The notes beneath the pieces are model-generated. The model saw nothing but the letters and a program-made list of their open reading frames with translations, did not search any database and had not been told where the DNA came from. A program made the translations under genes and the position numbers. Positions 44,097 to 53,595 of a stretch of DNA of 64,000 nucleotides are shown one piece after another. Origin of the DNA: Gammaproteobacteria bacterium. GTDB taxonomy: Bacteria > Pseudomonadota > Gammaproteobacteria > Steroidobacterales > Woeseiaceae. Each line of letters begins with the position of its first letter. Position 1 is the stretch's first letter. The stretch spans positions 1 to 64,000 of the forward strand of contig JAOUGX010000009.1 of NCBI GenBank assembly GCA_029865385.1, written 5' to 3'.

Positions 44097-44244
44097 GCCA
44101 CGATCGGCAATGTCCACCGGATCGGCGAAAAAGTGCCAGTTTCGCTCGCTTTTGCTTAGAAATGTGAACTCGTGCGGTTTGTGCCAAGGGCTATTGTCGA
44201 GTGGCGCACGATGCGCGAAATGAAATCAACAAGGAGGTTTAATC

Positions 44245-44433
44245 ATGCGACTCTTAAATGAGCAGGAAATGAATATTGTTTGCGGCGCCCATGGGCAGTG
44301 CACACCGGCAAATTCATACGGGGGTGTAACTAATCCGAGTTCGATAGGTTCCGACCTCATCGCGATTTATGAGGGTCTCGTATTCGCTACGTCTCACGTA
44401 ATCGAGCGTGTAGCCAACGGATTATCGAGATAG
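44245..44433 (+). CDS. Small bacteriocin-precursor-like peptide (possible RiPP)
   Basis: The peptide has 62 residues with a perfect AAGGAGG site 7 bases before the ATG, suggesting strong translation. The start MRLLNEQEMNIVCGA follows the pattern of double-glycine leaders (hydrophobics at regular steps, acidic residues, ending in G-A/G). A predicted core HGQCTPANSYGGV...ANGLSR of about 47 residues would follow. There is no C39 peptidase ABC transporter beside it, but a CPBP membrane protease gene converges on it with a 40-base overlap. A MacAB-like exporter lies 11-15 kb away. The peptide's nature is inference. Confidence 0.6.
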   Translation: MRLLNEQEMNIVCGAHGQCTPANSYGGVTNPSSIGSDLIAIYEGLVFATSHVIERVANGLSR

Positions 44434-45281
44434 GCACCGGACTCATCGGGCTGCTCTGGCGGCCCGATGAGTCGCTTCGAGACCAAAAGGGCGGCCAATA
44501 AAAGGCTAACCACCAAGAGCGCCGTCGCCAAAGTGCCCACACCAACCGTAGCTTGAGTCACTTCGCTGGGGATCCATTGACCATTTAAGCAACGCCAATC
44601 GAATTGTGTCGCCAGGTTGTAGCTGGAATGTGCGCACACAGATATCCACAGAGCACAAGAGTTTCGTGTGGCAAATGCAAAGTAAACGCCGATCACGAAT
44701 GCCGGGAATATTGTCTGCACATTATGGATGATGGCAAAGACTAGCGACGACACCAGAATGGCGAATATCGGCGTATGGTTTGACAGGCGGTGAAGAATCA
44801 GACCGCGAAAAACAGATTCTTCGATTAAGGGCACTGATAGTGCCATAACGAAAATTCCGAGAAACAAATGAGCTACCGGGGGGCATTGCCAGGACAATTG
44901 CGGACCAATTGAAACTGTCGGGGAATCAACCAGCAGGAGTCCGAAGGCCGTCATCGCAATCATGCCTCCCCAATACGCGAGACGCAGAACCAAACCGAGT
45001 CCAACACCGATAACAACGACGCGTACGCTAAGCATTTGCGAGCGGAACAGTAGGAGCAACCTATGTCCATGCTTTTGCAGTACCGGGTACATCAACACCG
45101 CTAAAATTAGCGGCACGACAAAGTAGCTCAAATGCGTAGCAACATTCGCATCGTAACCACTGTTTAAAAGGCGCATTCGAAAGTAACTGTGAGCTATGAA
45201 AGCCGCGGTTTCGAATAGAAGGATGGCGGCCAAAGGAACGCGAAACCATTCCTCATCGATTTTGCTGTTCGTGAATTTCAT
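44394..45281 (-). CDS. CPBP (Abi/CAAX-like) intramembrane metalloprotease
   Basis: The protein has 295 residues from the ATG at 45281 (a TTG at 45287 is also possible). About eight transmembrane helices are visible. CPBP motifs are present: EESVFRGLI (EExxxR), FAIIHN (FxxxH) and HSSYN (HxxxN). The family includes Rce1-like proteases and bacteriocin-immunity or maturation proteins (PlnI, Abi). It faces the peptide gene at 44245 and the two overlap by 40 bases. Maturation or immunity towards that peptide is plausible but unproven. Confidence 0.9.
   Translation of the reverse strand: MKFTNSKIDEEWFRVPLAAILLFETAAFIAHSYFRMRLLNSGYDANVATHLSYFVVPLILAVLMYPVLQKHGHRLLLLFRSQMLSVRVVVIGVGLGLVLRLAYWGGMIAMTAFGLLLVDSPTVSIGPQLSWQCPPVAHLFLGIFVMALSVPLIEESVFRGLILHRLSNHTPIFAILVSSLVFAIIHNVQTIFPAFVIGVYFAFATRNSCALWISVCAHSSYNLATQFDWRCLNGQWIPSEVTQATVGVGTLATALLVVSLLLAALLVSKRLIGPPEQPDESGAYLDNPLATRSIT
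44440..44473. terminator. Perfect 12-bp-arm hairpin just after the peptide gene
   Basis: GACTCATCGGGC (44440-44451) and GCCCGATGAGTC (44462-44473) are perfect reverse complements with a 10-base loop. The hairpin begins 7 bases after the peptide stop and lies inside the coding sequence of the CPBP gene. No T run follows on either strand, so it may protect the 3' end of the peptide transcript or terminate weakly. Confidence 0.5.
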
Positions 45282-45400
45282 GCGCAACGTTCAGTGCTTG
45301 CCAAACTTGCGATATTGTTTCCAGCGCTACAGCGACGCCAGATCCGAATCCTGGCAGAACGGCGGGATATTCAACTTGTAGGGATTGGTTCAGCCGTGAT

Positions 45401-46594
45401 TTAAGAAACTTGCTGCTGCGAATAGCCGTACTTCGTGTAAATGGTATCCCGTTTTTTTGGATCGATGTTGATTCGACTCAGATCGCCGGACACCTGCTTC
45501 AGCGACAGCAGCCGTTTGTCCATGACCCGGTACCAGAGCGACGGAATATAGGCGAGCAGGTACGAGCCGAAGTATCCACTGGGCAGGCTGGGAAGGTCGT
45601 CGAAGTGGCGTAGTGACTGATAGCGACGCATAGGATGGGCATGGTGATCGGAGTGTCGTTCCAGGTGAAACAGGACCAGGTTGCTGTACACATGGTTGCT
45701 GTTCCAGGAGTGCAGTGGCTGGCATCGCTCGTATCGGCCGTTCTCGTCCTTGCTGCGTAGCAGGCCGTAATGCTCGATATAGTTGGCGCTGGTGAGCTGC
45801 CACCACGCGAAAACGTTGTGGATCAGCAGGAAGAAGATCATCGACCAGCCCAAAGCGACGACCAGGCCGAGCTGCAGAATCGCAGTCAAGGTCAACGACT
45901 GCAGGATTTCGTTGTCGACATTCCAGGCGGATTTGCCGTTGCGACCGAGCCGTTCCTTTTCTATCGCCCATGCTCTGCGAAAGGCACCCGGTACTTCCCT
46001 CAGGGCAAACCTGTAAATCGATTCCCCCATTCGAGAGCTGGCCGGGTCCTCTGGTGTGGCGACATCGCGATGATGTCCGAGGTTGTGCTCGATACTGAAA
46101 TGACCATAAGCCGGTACCGCCAACACCAGCTTCGCCAGATTCCTTTCGAGACGCGATTTCTTGTGGCCGAGTTCGTGGCCTGTGTTAATTCCCAAACCAC
46201 TGGTCATCCCTGCAACGGCCGCCAGGCCGACGAAAGCCCAAATGCTTAGGCCTTGGCTGCCGGCCCACCAAGCAGCACCCACCAGGCTTACAAAGTGCAG
46301 TGGGACAACCGCGTAAGTCAGGTATCGGTAATAGGGATCCTGATCCAGTTGCGGAACGATGGCCTCAGGCGGGTTCTGCCGATCTTCGCCGAAAAGATAA
46401 TCCAGCGCGGGACCGAGAAGATAGGCAAATGCCAGCGGCAGCAGTAACCAGGCTTCGTATCCCGTTTGCGCATGCAACCAGATGCCGGCAAACGGCTGCA
46501 ACGGATAGACGACAGAGAGCATCCACAGCCAGCGTTTGCCATCAACATAGTCGATAAGCTCACCGGACGGCAGCGCGGTGCTGAAACTCTTCAT
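45401..46594 (-). CDS. alkB: Alkane 1-monooxygenase AlkB
   Basis: The protein has 397 residues. The ATG at 46594 has GGAG 8 bases upstream. The non-heme diiron histidine boxes are complete: HELGHKK (140-146), EHNLGHH (169-175) and HSDHHAHP (314-321), plus HSWNSNH (295-301). Six transmembrane segments fit the family. AlkB hydroxylates medium-chain alkanes to 1-alkanols using electrons from rubredoxin; no rubredoxin or reductase gene is in this window. It is divergent from a lipoprotein cytochrome c. Two palindromes lie in the shared upstream region. Confidence 0.96.
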   Translation of the reverse strand: MKSFSTALPSGELIDYVDGKRWLWMLSVVYPLQPFAGIWLHAQTGYEAWLLLPLAFAYLLGPALDYLFGEDRQNPPEAIVPQLDQDPYYRYLTYAVVPLHFVSLVGAAWWAGSQGLSIWAFVGLAAVAGMTSGLGINTGHELGHKKSRLERNLAKLVLAVPAYGHFSIEHNLGHHRDVATPEDPASSRMGESIYRFALREVPGAFRRAWAIEKERLGRNGKSAWNVDNEILQSLTLTAILQLGLVVALGWSMIFFLLIHNVFAWWQLTSANYIEHYGLLRSKDENGRYERCQPLHSWNSNHVYSNLVLFHLERHSDHHAHPMRRYQSLRHFDDLPSLPSGYFGSYLLAYIPSLWYRVMDKRLLSLKQVSGDLSRINIDPKKRDTIYTKYGYSQQQVS

Positions 46595-46632
46595 CGCATG
46601 CACTCCTTTGAATCGCAGTCGAAGCCAGGATA

Positions 46633-46653
46633 ATTGTCGGAATTCTATACAAT
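46633..46653. promoter_or_regulatory. Inverted repeat in the alkB/cytochrome c divergent region (first)
   Basis: ATTGT (46633-46637) and ACAAT (46649-46653) form an inverted repeat with 11 bases between, lying 39 bases upstream of alkB. It abuts the second palindrome (46654). It could be a regulator site for alkB; no regulator gene is adjacent. Confidence 0.35.
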
Positions 46654-46675
46654 ATTCGGGCGAAAAGTCCCGAAT
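46654..46675. promoter_or_regulatory. Inverted repeat in the alkB/cytochrome c divergent region (second)
   Basis: ATTCGGG (46654-46660) and CCCGAAT (46669-46675) are perfect 7-bp arms with 8 bases between. It lies 60 bases upstream of alkB and 55 bases before the chosen cytochrome start. It could be an operator or a short transcript hairpin. Confidence 0.4.
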
Positions 46676-46729
46676 TTGCAGCACGCAATCCCGACAAACA
46701 GCGTTATAGTTGACCAGTACATCCGCAGC

Positions 46730-47302
46730 ATGGAAAACGAAAAAAACCAAACTATGCATCGCGACAGAATATCTACTAATTCGAAATTTGAAATACGCGT
46801 CTTGATTGCGGCTGCTTTCGTTCCACTGCTCGTAGCCTGCGGCAAGGAAACAAGTTCCGACGATGCGGGAAATCCATCGACAGGAACACGGACTTTTGCG
46901 GACTTCGCAGACCAGCCGCTGCTGTCAAATGCCGAATATTTATCATCCGCTCCTTACGTCTCGGCAGATCAAGAACTCGGGGAGCGTATCGCCATGCAGT
47001 GTCGCGCTTGTCACTCCTTCGAGGCGGGTGGAGCGACGTTGCTAGGTCCGAATCTGGCTGGCCTGTTTGGCAGGCCGTCCGCCGCAGATAAGAATTTCAG
47101 CTATTCACCGGCACTGAGGGACGCGGGAATCGCCTGGACACCGGCCGCGCTGGATGCGTGGCTGGCGGAACCTTCGCGATTTCTGCCAGGGAACCGGATG
47201 GCATTTGCCGGCATTCGCGAACCGGCGAATCGCGATGCACTCATTGCCTTTATGCTGATCGCAACGGATACGGCATCCGACAGGGACACCGATGGTGAAT
47301 AG
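46730..47302 (+). CDS. Lipoprotein c-type cytochrome
   Basis: The protein has 190 residues from the ATG at 46730; ATG 46754 is also possible and the ribosome site is weak in both cases. A lipoprotein signal ends in LLVAC (Cys37). A class I cytochrome c follows: CRACH (91-95) binds heme and GNRMAFAG gives the axial Met157. It is membrane-tethered in the periplasm. It lies back-to-back with alkB, but AlkB is not known to use cytochrome c; a terminal respiratory or dehydrogenase partner is more likely. Confidence 0.88.
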   Translation: MENEKNQTMHRDRISTNSKFEIRVLIAAAFVPLLVACGKETSSDDAGNPSTGTRTFADFADQPLLSNAEYLSSAPYVSADQELGERIAMQCRACHSFEAGGATLLGPNLAGLFGRPSAADKNFSYSPALRDAGIAWTPAALDAWLAEPSRFLPGNRMAFAGIREPANRDALIAFMLIATDTASDRDTDGE

Positions 47303-47374
47303 CGGACCCCGCGACTTCACCGAGCGGGCGCAGCGCATGGTGCCGAACCGACCGGTCGCAAGATTGTCGAATAA

Positions 47375-47863
47375 ATGAAGCAGGAGAAGGAATTGGCTTT
47401 AGCACAACCGACAGGCACGGACACAGAACTTCGCGGCATCCTGGATCGGCGAGCCTTTGGCTGGCGTACTGTCGCGCTAGGCTTTCTTCGTTCGAGGCGA
47501 AAATTGACCCGCAGATTGTCCGAACTCCAACCCGTCTACACTGACTGGCACCATCCCTGGCTCTTCTTTCTCGCAGTTGGCACGATGCTGCTCAGCAGTA
47601 TGGATGCTTTTTTTACCCTGCAGCTGCTCGATCGAGGCTTTTATGAGGCCAATCCGTTAATGGCCGTGCTGATGGGTCATGGAACCCTGGTATTTTCCGT
47701 TTCCAAAATGCTTCTGACGGGTTTTGGCGTGTTGACGCTGGTGTATTTGTCGAGGCACCGTTTCCTCAACCGCTTTCGGACCGGACTGATTCTGACGTCG
47801 GCTTTCAGCTTCTATGCCTGCCTCGTTTGCTATGAATTCGTCTGGTTGATCCACGAGTTGTGA
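47375..47863 (+). CDS. DUF5658 domain membrane protein
   Basis: The protein has 162 residues. A basic cytoplasmic lead (about residues 1-60, RSRRKLTRRLSE) is followed by three transmembrane helices: FFLAVGTMLLSSMDAFFTLQ, VFSVSKMLLTGFGVLTLVYL and GLILTSAFSFYACLVCYEFV. The MDAFFTLQLL...GFYEANPLMA motif is the DUF5658 hallmark. The function is unknown. Confidence 0.85.
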   Translation: MKQEKELALAQPTGTDTELRGILDRRAFGWRTVALGFLRSRRKLTRRLSELQPVYTDWHHPWLFFLAVGTMLLSSMDAFFTLQLLDRGFYEANPLMAVLMGHGTLVFSVSKMLLTGFGVLTLVYLSRHRFLNRFRTGLILTSAFSFYACLVCYEFVWLIHEL

Positions 47864-47989
47864 TTATGGCCGGAGAAGCGCCGGCTTTCCCTCAGCCTGA
47901 GGCATGAGCTAAACTAGCGCCCCTTTTTTCGGCCGCCTGCTGCGCGGCTCAGACAGCGCGCCGACCGAGCGCGCCCGCTGGCATAGCAA

Positions 47990-50875
47990 ATGACCATTTC
48001 CGTTAAGGAACAACTCGAAAACAGCGCCTTGTTCGGCAGCAATGCCAATGATGTGGAAGCCCTGTACGAGCAATTTGTTGAAAATCCCGATTCCGTTCCG
48101 GACGGATGGCGGCGCTATTTCCGCTCCCTGGCCGAGGGCAGCGATCGCCGCGAAGTACTTCACTCGCCGATACGGCAACGCCTTGCAGCGCAACCACGTG
48201 CCGGACGAACCAACGGCAAGTCCGCAGCAATCAGTACGCAGTTCGCCGCCGGATCAATCGAAAAACAGGCGGCTGTTTCGCGGCTGATCCAGGTACACAG
48301 CCTGCGTGGCCATCAGATTGCAGATATCGATCCGCTCGGACTGATGGACCGGCATGTGCCCGGCGTTCTCAAGCTCGATTACCTCGGGCTGACCGAAGCC
48401 GACATGGATTCGGAGTTCTATACCGGAGGGCTGGCCGGCACCGGCAACAGCCGCATGAAGCTGCGGGAAATACTCGCGCTACTCAAGAAGATCTACAACG
48501 GCAAGATCGGCGCCGAGTTTGCGCACGTGTCCCGCGCGCGCGAAAGATTGTGGCTCCGCAAGCATTTCGAGCAGGGAGTGGTATCCGCGGCCCTGAAGAA
48601 CGAAGAACGGCTTGAGATCCTGGAAAAACTCACCTGTGCGGAAGGTATCGAGCGATACCTGCATACCCGATTCGTAGGACAGAAGCGGTTCTCGCTTGAA
48701 GGCGGCGAAAGCCTGATCCCGATGCTCGACGATCTGATTCAGCAGGGCGGTATTTCCGGCGTCAAAGAACTGGTAATCGGCATGGCACATCGCGGCCGAA
48801 TTAATGTCCTGGTCAACGTGCTGGGCAAATCGCCGGAGGAATTGTTCGAAGAATTCGAGGGTAACGTGGACCCGGCTGAAATGAAGGGCTCAGGCGACGT
48901 CAAATACCACAAGGGCTTCTCGGCCGATATGAAAACGCCGGGCGGCAATATGCACATTGCGCTCGCATTCAATCCCTCGCACCTGGAAATCGTAGATCCG
49001 GTGGTTGAAGGATCGGTGCGTGCCAGGCAGCAGCGCCGCGGCGACACCGATAGGCAGGAAGTCTTGCCCGTGCTGATTCACGGTGATGCTGCGTTCTCGG
49101 GTCAGGGCGTCGTGACCGAGACTTTCCAGATGTCACAGACCAACGGCTTCCGCACCGGCGGCACCATTCATATCGTCGTTAACAATCAGATCGGATTTAC
49201 GATGAGCCGGCCGAGCGATGCCCGGTCAACCACGTACTGCAGCGATGTCGCCAAAATGATCGAGGCGCCGATTTTCCATGTCAACGGCGACGATCCCGAG
49301 GCGGTGATTTTCGTAACCAGGCTGGCACTGGAATACCGGCAGAAGTTTCGTAAGGACGTCGTAATCGATCTCGTCTGTTACCGACGACACGGCCATAACG
49401 AAGCCGACGAACCGAGTGCGACTCAACCGGTCATGTACGGGCGGATCAAAAACCACAGGACAACGCGGGAGCTGTATGCCGAGAAGCTGATAGCTGCCGG
49501 AGTGACGGACAAGGGCGGTGTCTCAAAGATGCAGGAAGACTATCGCGACAGGCTGGATCGCGGCGAACCCGTTCCCAGTTCATCATTGGGCCTGATCGGA
49601 AACGAGTATACGGTTAACTGGGGGCCGTACCTCGATGCAAGCTGGGACGAAGAAGTCGATACGACTCTCAGTCCGGCGAAAGTGACCGCCCTTGCCAAGA
49701 AACTGACAACGCTGCCCGCCGGCATGACGCTGCATGGCCGGGTGCAGAGGATTATCAGCGAACGCAAGCGTATGGCCGCCGGCGAGATAGACATGGACTG
49801 GGGATTTGCCGAATCGATGGCCTATGCCGGTCTCATCGATCAGGGCTTCGATTGCCGTATTACCGGTCAGGACAGTGGGCGCGGTACCTTTTTTCACCGA
49901 CACGCGGTTCTGCACGACCAGAATAATCGACAGGAATACATCCCGCTGCAGACGATTTCTGACAGGCCCGGTTCGTTTCGCGTGATCGATTCCCTGTTAT
50001 CGGAGGAGGCCGTTCTCGGGTTCGAATACGGCTACGCGACCACTGAGCCCAACACGCTGGTGGTATGGGAGGCTCAGTTCGGAGATTTCGCGAACGGCGC
50101 GCAGGTTGTCATCGATCAGTTCATCAGCTCCGGCGAAGCCAAGTGGGGTCGCCTGTGCGGTCTGACCCTGTTTCTGCCGCATGGCTACGAAGGCCAGGGT
50201 CCCGAGCACAGTTCGGCCCGTCTCGAACGATTCCTGCAACTGTGTGCCGAACACAATATCCAGGTCTGTATTCCGTCGACGCCCGCACAGATGTTTCACA
50301 TGATTCGCCGGCAGATGCTCCGCAAGTACCGCAAGCCGCTGATCGTAATGACGCCTAAGAGCCTGTTGCGGCATAAGATGTCCGTGTCTGCGCTCGCGGA
50401 ATTGTCGAACGGCTCGTTTCAGCTTGTCATACGCGATGACGCGGAAATACCCGCAAAGGGGATCAAGCGCCTGGTTTTCTGCAGCGGCAAAGTGTACTAC
50501 GACCTTCAGGAGGCGCGCGAATTGCACAGTCTGACCAATGTCGCGCTGGTCCGCATCGAGCAACTGTACCCGTTTCCGATTGATGAATATGCCGCGGCGA
50601 TCGCGATGTATCCGAATGCGGACGATATTGTCTGGTGCCAGGAGGAACCGCAGAATCAAGGTGCCTGGTATCAGATCCGACACAGACTTCAGGAACCGCT
50701 GCAAGACAAGCAGCAACTTTATTATGCGGGTCGAACAGGCGCCGCTGCACCCGCGTCAGGCGTATTCAAATTACACACCCAGCAGCAGCAGGCGCTGGTC
50801 GAGGCCGCGTTGGACGTGCAGACAAAGGCAACGCGCTCAGCCAAACCGAGAGGAAAGGACAGCAAGAAAAAATGA
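47990..50875 (+). CDS. sucA: 2-oxoglutarate dehydrogenase E1 component
   Basis: The protein has 961 residues, slightly longer than E. coli SucA (933). The N-terminal [21 protein letters not shown] anchors it to the complex. [30 protein letters not shown] and [19 protein letters not shown] form the thiamine diphosphate site. It decarboxylates 2-oxoglutarate in the TCA cycle. The TGA stop overlaps the sucB ATG (ATGA). No other TCA gene precedes it. Confidence 0.97.
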   Translation: MTISVKEQLENSALFGSNANDVEALYEQFVENPDSVPDGWRRYFRSLAEGSDRREVLHSPIRQRLAAQPRAGRTNGKSAAISTQFAAGSIEKQAAVSRLIQVHSLRGHQIADIDPLGLMDRHVPGVLKLDYLGLTEADMDSEFYTGGLAGTGNSRMKLREILALLKKIYNGKIGAEFAHVSRARERLWLRKHFEQGVVSAALKNEERLEILEKLTCAEGIERYLHTRFVGQKRFSLEGGESLIPMLDDLIQQGGISGVKELVIGMAHRGRINVLVNVLGKSPEELFEEFEGNVDPAEMKGSGDVKYHKGFSADMKTPGGNMHIALAFNPSHLEIVDPVVEGSVRARQQRRGDTDRQEVLPVLIHGDAAFSGQGVVTETFQMSQTNGFRTGGTIHIVVNNQIGFTMSRPSDARSTTYCSDVAKMIEAPIFHVNGDDPEAVIFVTRLALEYRQKFRKDVVIDLVCYRRHGHNEADEPSATQPVMYGRIKNHRTTRELYAEKLIAAGVTDKGGVSKMQEDYRDRLDRGEPVPSSSLGLIGNEYTVNWGPYLDASWDEEVDTTLSPAKVTALAKKLTTLPAGMTLHGRVQRIISERKRMAAGEIDMDWGFAESMAYAGLIDQGFDCRITGQDSGRGTFFHRHAVLHDQNNRQEYIPLQTISDRPGSFRVIDSLLSEEAVLGFEYGYATTEPNTLVVWEAQFGDFANGAQVVIDQFISSGEAKWGRLCGLTLFLPHGYEGQGPEHSSARLERFLQLCAEHNIQVCIPSTPAQMFHMIRRQMLRKYRKPLIVMTPKSLLRHKMSVSALAELSNGSFQLVIRDDAEIPAKGIKRLVFCSGKVYYDLQEARELHSLTNVALVRIEQLYPFPIDEYAAAIAMYPNADDIVWCQEEPQNQGAWYQIRHRLQEPLQDKQQLYYAGRTGAAAPASGVFKLHTQQQQALVEAALDVQTKATRSAKPRGKDSKKK

Positions 50876-52137
50876 GTATTGAAATCAAAGTTCCGGCATT
50901 ACCGGAATCGGTCAGCGATGCGACGCTGGTCGCATGGCATAAGAAGCCGGGTGATGCAGTGAAACGGGACGAGAACCTGGTTGACCTCGAGACCGACAAG
51001 GTTGTCCTCGAAGTTCCTGCGCCGGCAGACGGTGTGTTGCAAAAGATATTGATCGAGGATGGAAAGACGGTGACTGCCGGCGACGTTCTGGCTGTTCTGG
51101 ACGAGGGAGCGTCGCCCGCAGCGGATGAAAAAGTCGATTCCACCAAGGAAGACGTTGCCAGCAAGGAAGAAGCGGAGCCCGCAGACGATGACGATGAGCA
51201 GAAAACGAAGGAAAAGCCGGCCGAGACCGGAGGCAGTGCTCACAAGCTGAGCCCCGCAGTTCGCCGCCTTCTTGACGAACACGATCTCGACGCAACGATT
51301 GTTGCCGGCAGCGGAAAAGACGGCCGAATCACGAAATCCGACGTTATGGCCTATTTGAAGGGCCACAGCGACGAAAATGTAGCGCCGGCAGATCCTGGCC
51401 CGGAGATGGCTACCGCTTCTGCATCGACGGGCGGCGCGCGCACCGAGGAGCGCGTACCAATGACCAGGCTTCGCGCGAAAATCGCCGAACGCATGGTCCA
51501 GGCACAACATGCAGCTGCCATGTTGACGACTTTCAATGAGATCGACCTGACCAAGGTGATCTCACTGCGAACCAGATACAAAGAGTCATTCGAGAAAGAG
51601 CACGGCGTTCGACTCGGATATATGTCGTTTTTTGCCAAGGCCGTAGTGGAAGCGCTGAAAAAATATCCGGTCGTCAATGCATCCGTTGAAGGCAACGAGA
51701 TTATTTATCACAACTATTTTGATATTGGCATTGCTGTATCGTCGGAACGTGGTCTGATGGTCCCGGTATTGCGTAATGTCGACGAGATGAGTTTTGCCGA
51801 AATCGAAGCCAGCCTTGCTGCGCTGGGAAAGAAAGCCAAAGACGGCACGATGAGTATGGAAGACCTGACGGGCGGTACGTTTACGATTACAAACGGCGGA
51901 ATATTCGGCTCGATGATGTCGACGCCGATCCTGAATCCGCCCCAAAGCGGCATTCTCGGTATGCACGCGATCCAGGAGCGGCCAATGGCGGTCGATGGAC
52001 AAGTTGTGGTCAGGCCGATGATGTACGTCGCGTTAACCTACGATCACCGAATAATCGATGGCAAGGAAGCGGTACAGTTCCTGGTCAGCATCAAGCAGTC
52101 GCTGGAGGATCCCGGCCGATTGCTCCTCCACGTATAA
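50872..52137 (+). CDS. sucB: Dihydrolipoyllysine succinyltransferase (E2)
   Basis: The protein has 421 residues. A lipoyl domain (residues 1-77, lipoylated Lys43 in [12 protein letters not shown]) is followed by an acidic/Lys-rich linker. An E3-binding domain (about 121-160, [19 protein letters not shown]) and the catalytic domain with YDHRIIDG (His about 392) complete it. It transfers the succinyl group to CoA. It starts inside the sucA stop codon. Confidence 0.97.
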   Translation: MSIEIKVPALPESVSDATLVAWHKKPGDAVKRDENLVDLETDKVVLEVPAPADGVLQKILIEDGKTVTAGDVLAVLDEGASPAADEKVDSTKEDVASKEEAEPADDDDEQKTKEKPAETGGSAHKLSPAVRRLLDEHDLDATIVAGSGKDGRITKSDVMAYLKGHSDENVAPADPGPEMATASASTGGARTEERVPMTRLRAKIAERMVQAQHAAAMLTTFNEIDLTKVISLRTRYKESFEKEHGVRLGYMSFFAKAVVEALKKYPVVNASVEGNEIIYHNYFDIGIAVSSERGLMVPVLRNVDEMSFAEIEASLAALGKKAKDGTMSMEDLTGGTFTITNGGIFGSMMSTPILNPPQSGILGMHAIQERPMAVDGQVVVRPMMYVALTYDHRIIDGKEAVQFLVSIKQSLEDPGRLLLHV

Positions 52138-52149
52138 GCAGATTAATCA

Positions 52150-53577
52150 ATGAGTAGAAAGTTTGATGTCGTCGTCATTGGCGCAGGACCTGCCGGCTAC
52201 ATAGCCGCCATTCGCGCCAGCCAGCACGGTATGACCGTGGCATGCATAGATGAGTGGGTTAATCGGGACGGCAGTAACGCATTTGGCGGAACATGCCTTA
52301 ATGCCGGCTGCATCCCGTCCAAAGCCTTGCTCGAATCGTCCGAGTTGTTCCATCGCGCGGAGCATGAGTTCAGCAAGCACGGCATTCAGCACAAGGGCGT
52401 GACGATGGACATCGCGGCTATGCAGAGTCGCAAGGATGGCATCGTAAGACAGCTGACAGGGGGAATTGCCGGCCTGTTCAAGGCGAGCAAGGTCGAGGGA
52501 CTGGTGGGTCACGGTCGCCTGCTTGCGGATAAAAAAGTCGAGTTCACCGCAAAGGGTGCCAAGCCGGAAACTATAGAAGCGCGCTACGTCGTATTGGCGT
52601 CGGGATCGGTACCGGTTGAATTGTCGGTGGCGAAATTCGACGGGAAACGAATCGTCGACTCCTGGGATGCGCTCGACTTTGACGCGGTACCAAAACGACT
52701 TGGGGTTATCGGAGCGGGGGTCATCGGGCTGGAACTTGGCAGTGTCTGGAATCGGCTTGGCGCGGAAGTCGTTGTGCTCGAAGCCATGGACGATTTTCTT
52801 TTTATGGCGGACCGGGAAATCGCCAAAGAAGCAGCGAAGCAGTTCAAGAAACAGGGGCTCGATGTTCGCCTCGGCGCAAAGATGACAGCAGCGAAAGTGA
52901 AGGGTAAGTCGGTACTGGTGGATTACGAGGACAAGTCTGGCAAGCAATCGCTGGAAGTCGACAAGCTGGTGGTTGCCGTCGGTCGACGACCGTTTACCGG
53001 GGAGCTGCTGGCGGACGATGCGGGCGTGAAGCTCGACTCCCGCGGCTTCATCGAAGTCGATCACGAATGCCGGACCAGCGCAAAGGGTGTGTTTGCAGTG
53101 GGGGATTGTGTTCGTGGCCCGATGCTGGCGCACAAAGGGTCGGAAGAGGGCGTGATGGCAGCCGATCTGATAGCCGGTGAAATCGCGGAGTTGAATTACA
53201 ACGTCATTCCTTCCGTCATTTACACGGCCCCGGAGATCGCCTGGGTCGGAAAGACCGAAGAGGAGGTCAAAGCCAGTGGCCGTGCTTACAAGACCGGCTC
53301 TTTTCCTTTCGCTGCGAGCGGACGGGCCAAAGCTATGGAGCAGACCGCAGGCATGGTAAAGATCGTTGCCGCGAAGGACGACGACGAGATTCTCGGCGTG
53401 CACATTCTCGGTCCGATGGCGGGAGAACTGATTTCGGAAGCAGTCCTTGCGATGGAGTTCTCGGCCAGCACGGAGGACTTGCAGCGAACAATCCATGCGC
53501 ACCCCAGTTTGGCCGAAGCTGTCCACGAGGCGGCGCTGGCAGTGGACAAGAAAGCGTTGAATTTCCCGAACCGCTGA
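52150..53577 (+). CDS. lpdA: Dihydrolipoyl dehydrogenase (E3)
   Basis: The protein has 475 residues. FAD binding is at DVVVIGAGPAGYIAA (residues 6-20). The redox disulfide is GGTCLNAGCIPSK (Cys49/Cys54) and NAD binding is at LGVIGAGVIGLELG. The C-terminal HAHPSLAEAVHEAAL holds the His-Glu pair. It reoxidises lipoamide in the oxoglutarate dehydrogenase complex. It starts 12 bases after sucB, so this is one operon. A 459-residue antisense frame is a shadow. Confidence 0.97.
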   Translation: MSRKFDVVVIGAGPAGYIAAIRASQHGMTVACIDEWVNRDGSNAFGGTCLNAGCIPSKALLESSELFHRAEHEFSKHGIQHKGVTMDIAAMQSRKDGIVRQLTGGIAGLFKASKVEGLVGHGRLLADKKVEFTAKGAKPETIEARYVVLASGSVPVELSVAKFDGKRIVDSWDALDFDAVPKRLGVIGAGVIGLELGSVWNRLGAEVVVLEAMDDFLFMADREIAKEAAKQFKKQGLDVRLGAKMTAAKVKGKSVLVDYEDKSGKQSLEVDKLVVAVGRRPFTGELLADDAGVKLDSRGFIEVDHECRTSAKGVFAVGDCVRGPMLAHKGSEEGVMAADLIAGEIAELNYNVIPSVIYTAPEIAWVGKTEEEVKASGRAYKTGSFPFAASGRAKAMEQTAGMVKIVAAKDDDEILGVHILGPMAGELISEAVLAMEFSASTEDLQRTIHAHPSLAEAVHEAALAVDKKALNFPNR

Positions 53578-53595
53578 GATTCGAGCTGGCTGCCG

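Noticed and set aside
52147-53526. A 459-residue minus-strand frame
   Set aside because: It is antisense to lpdA, which has every expected motif.
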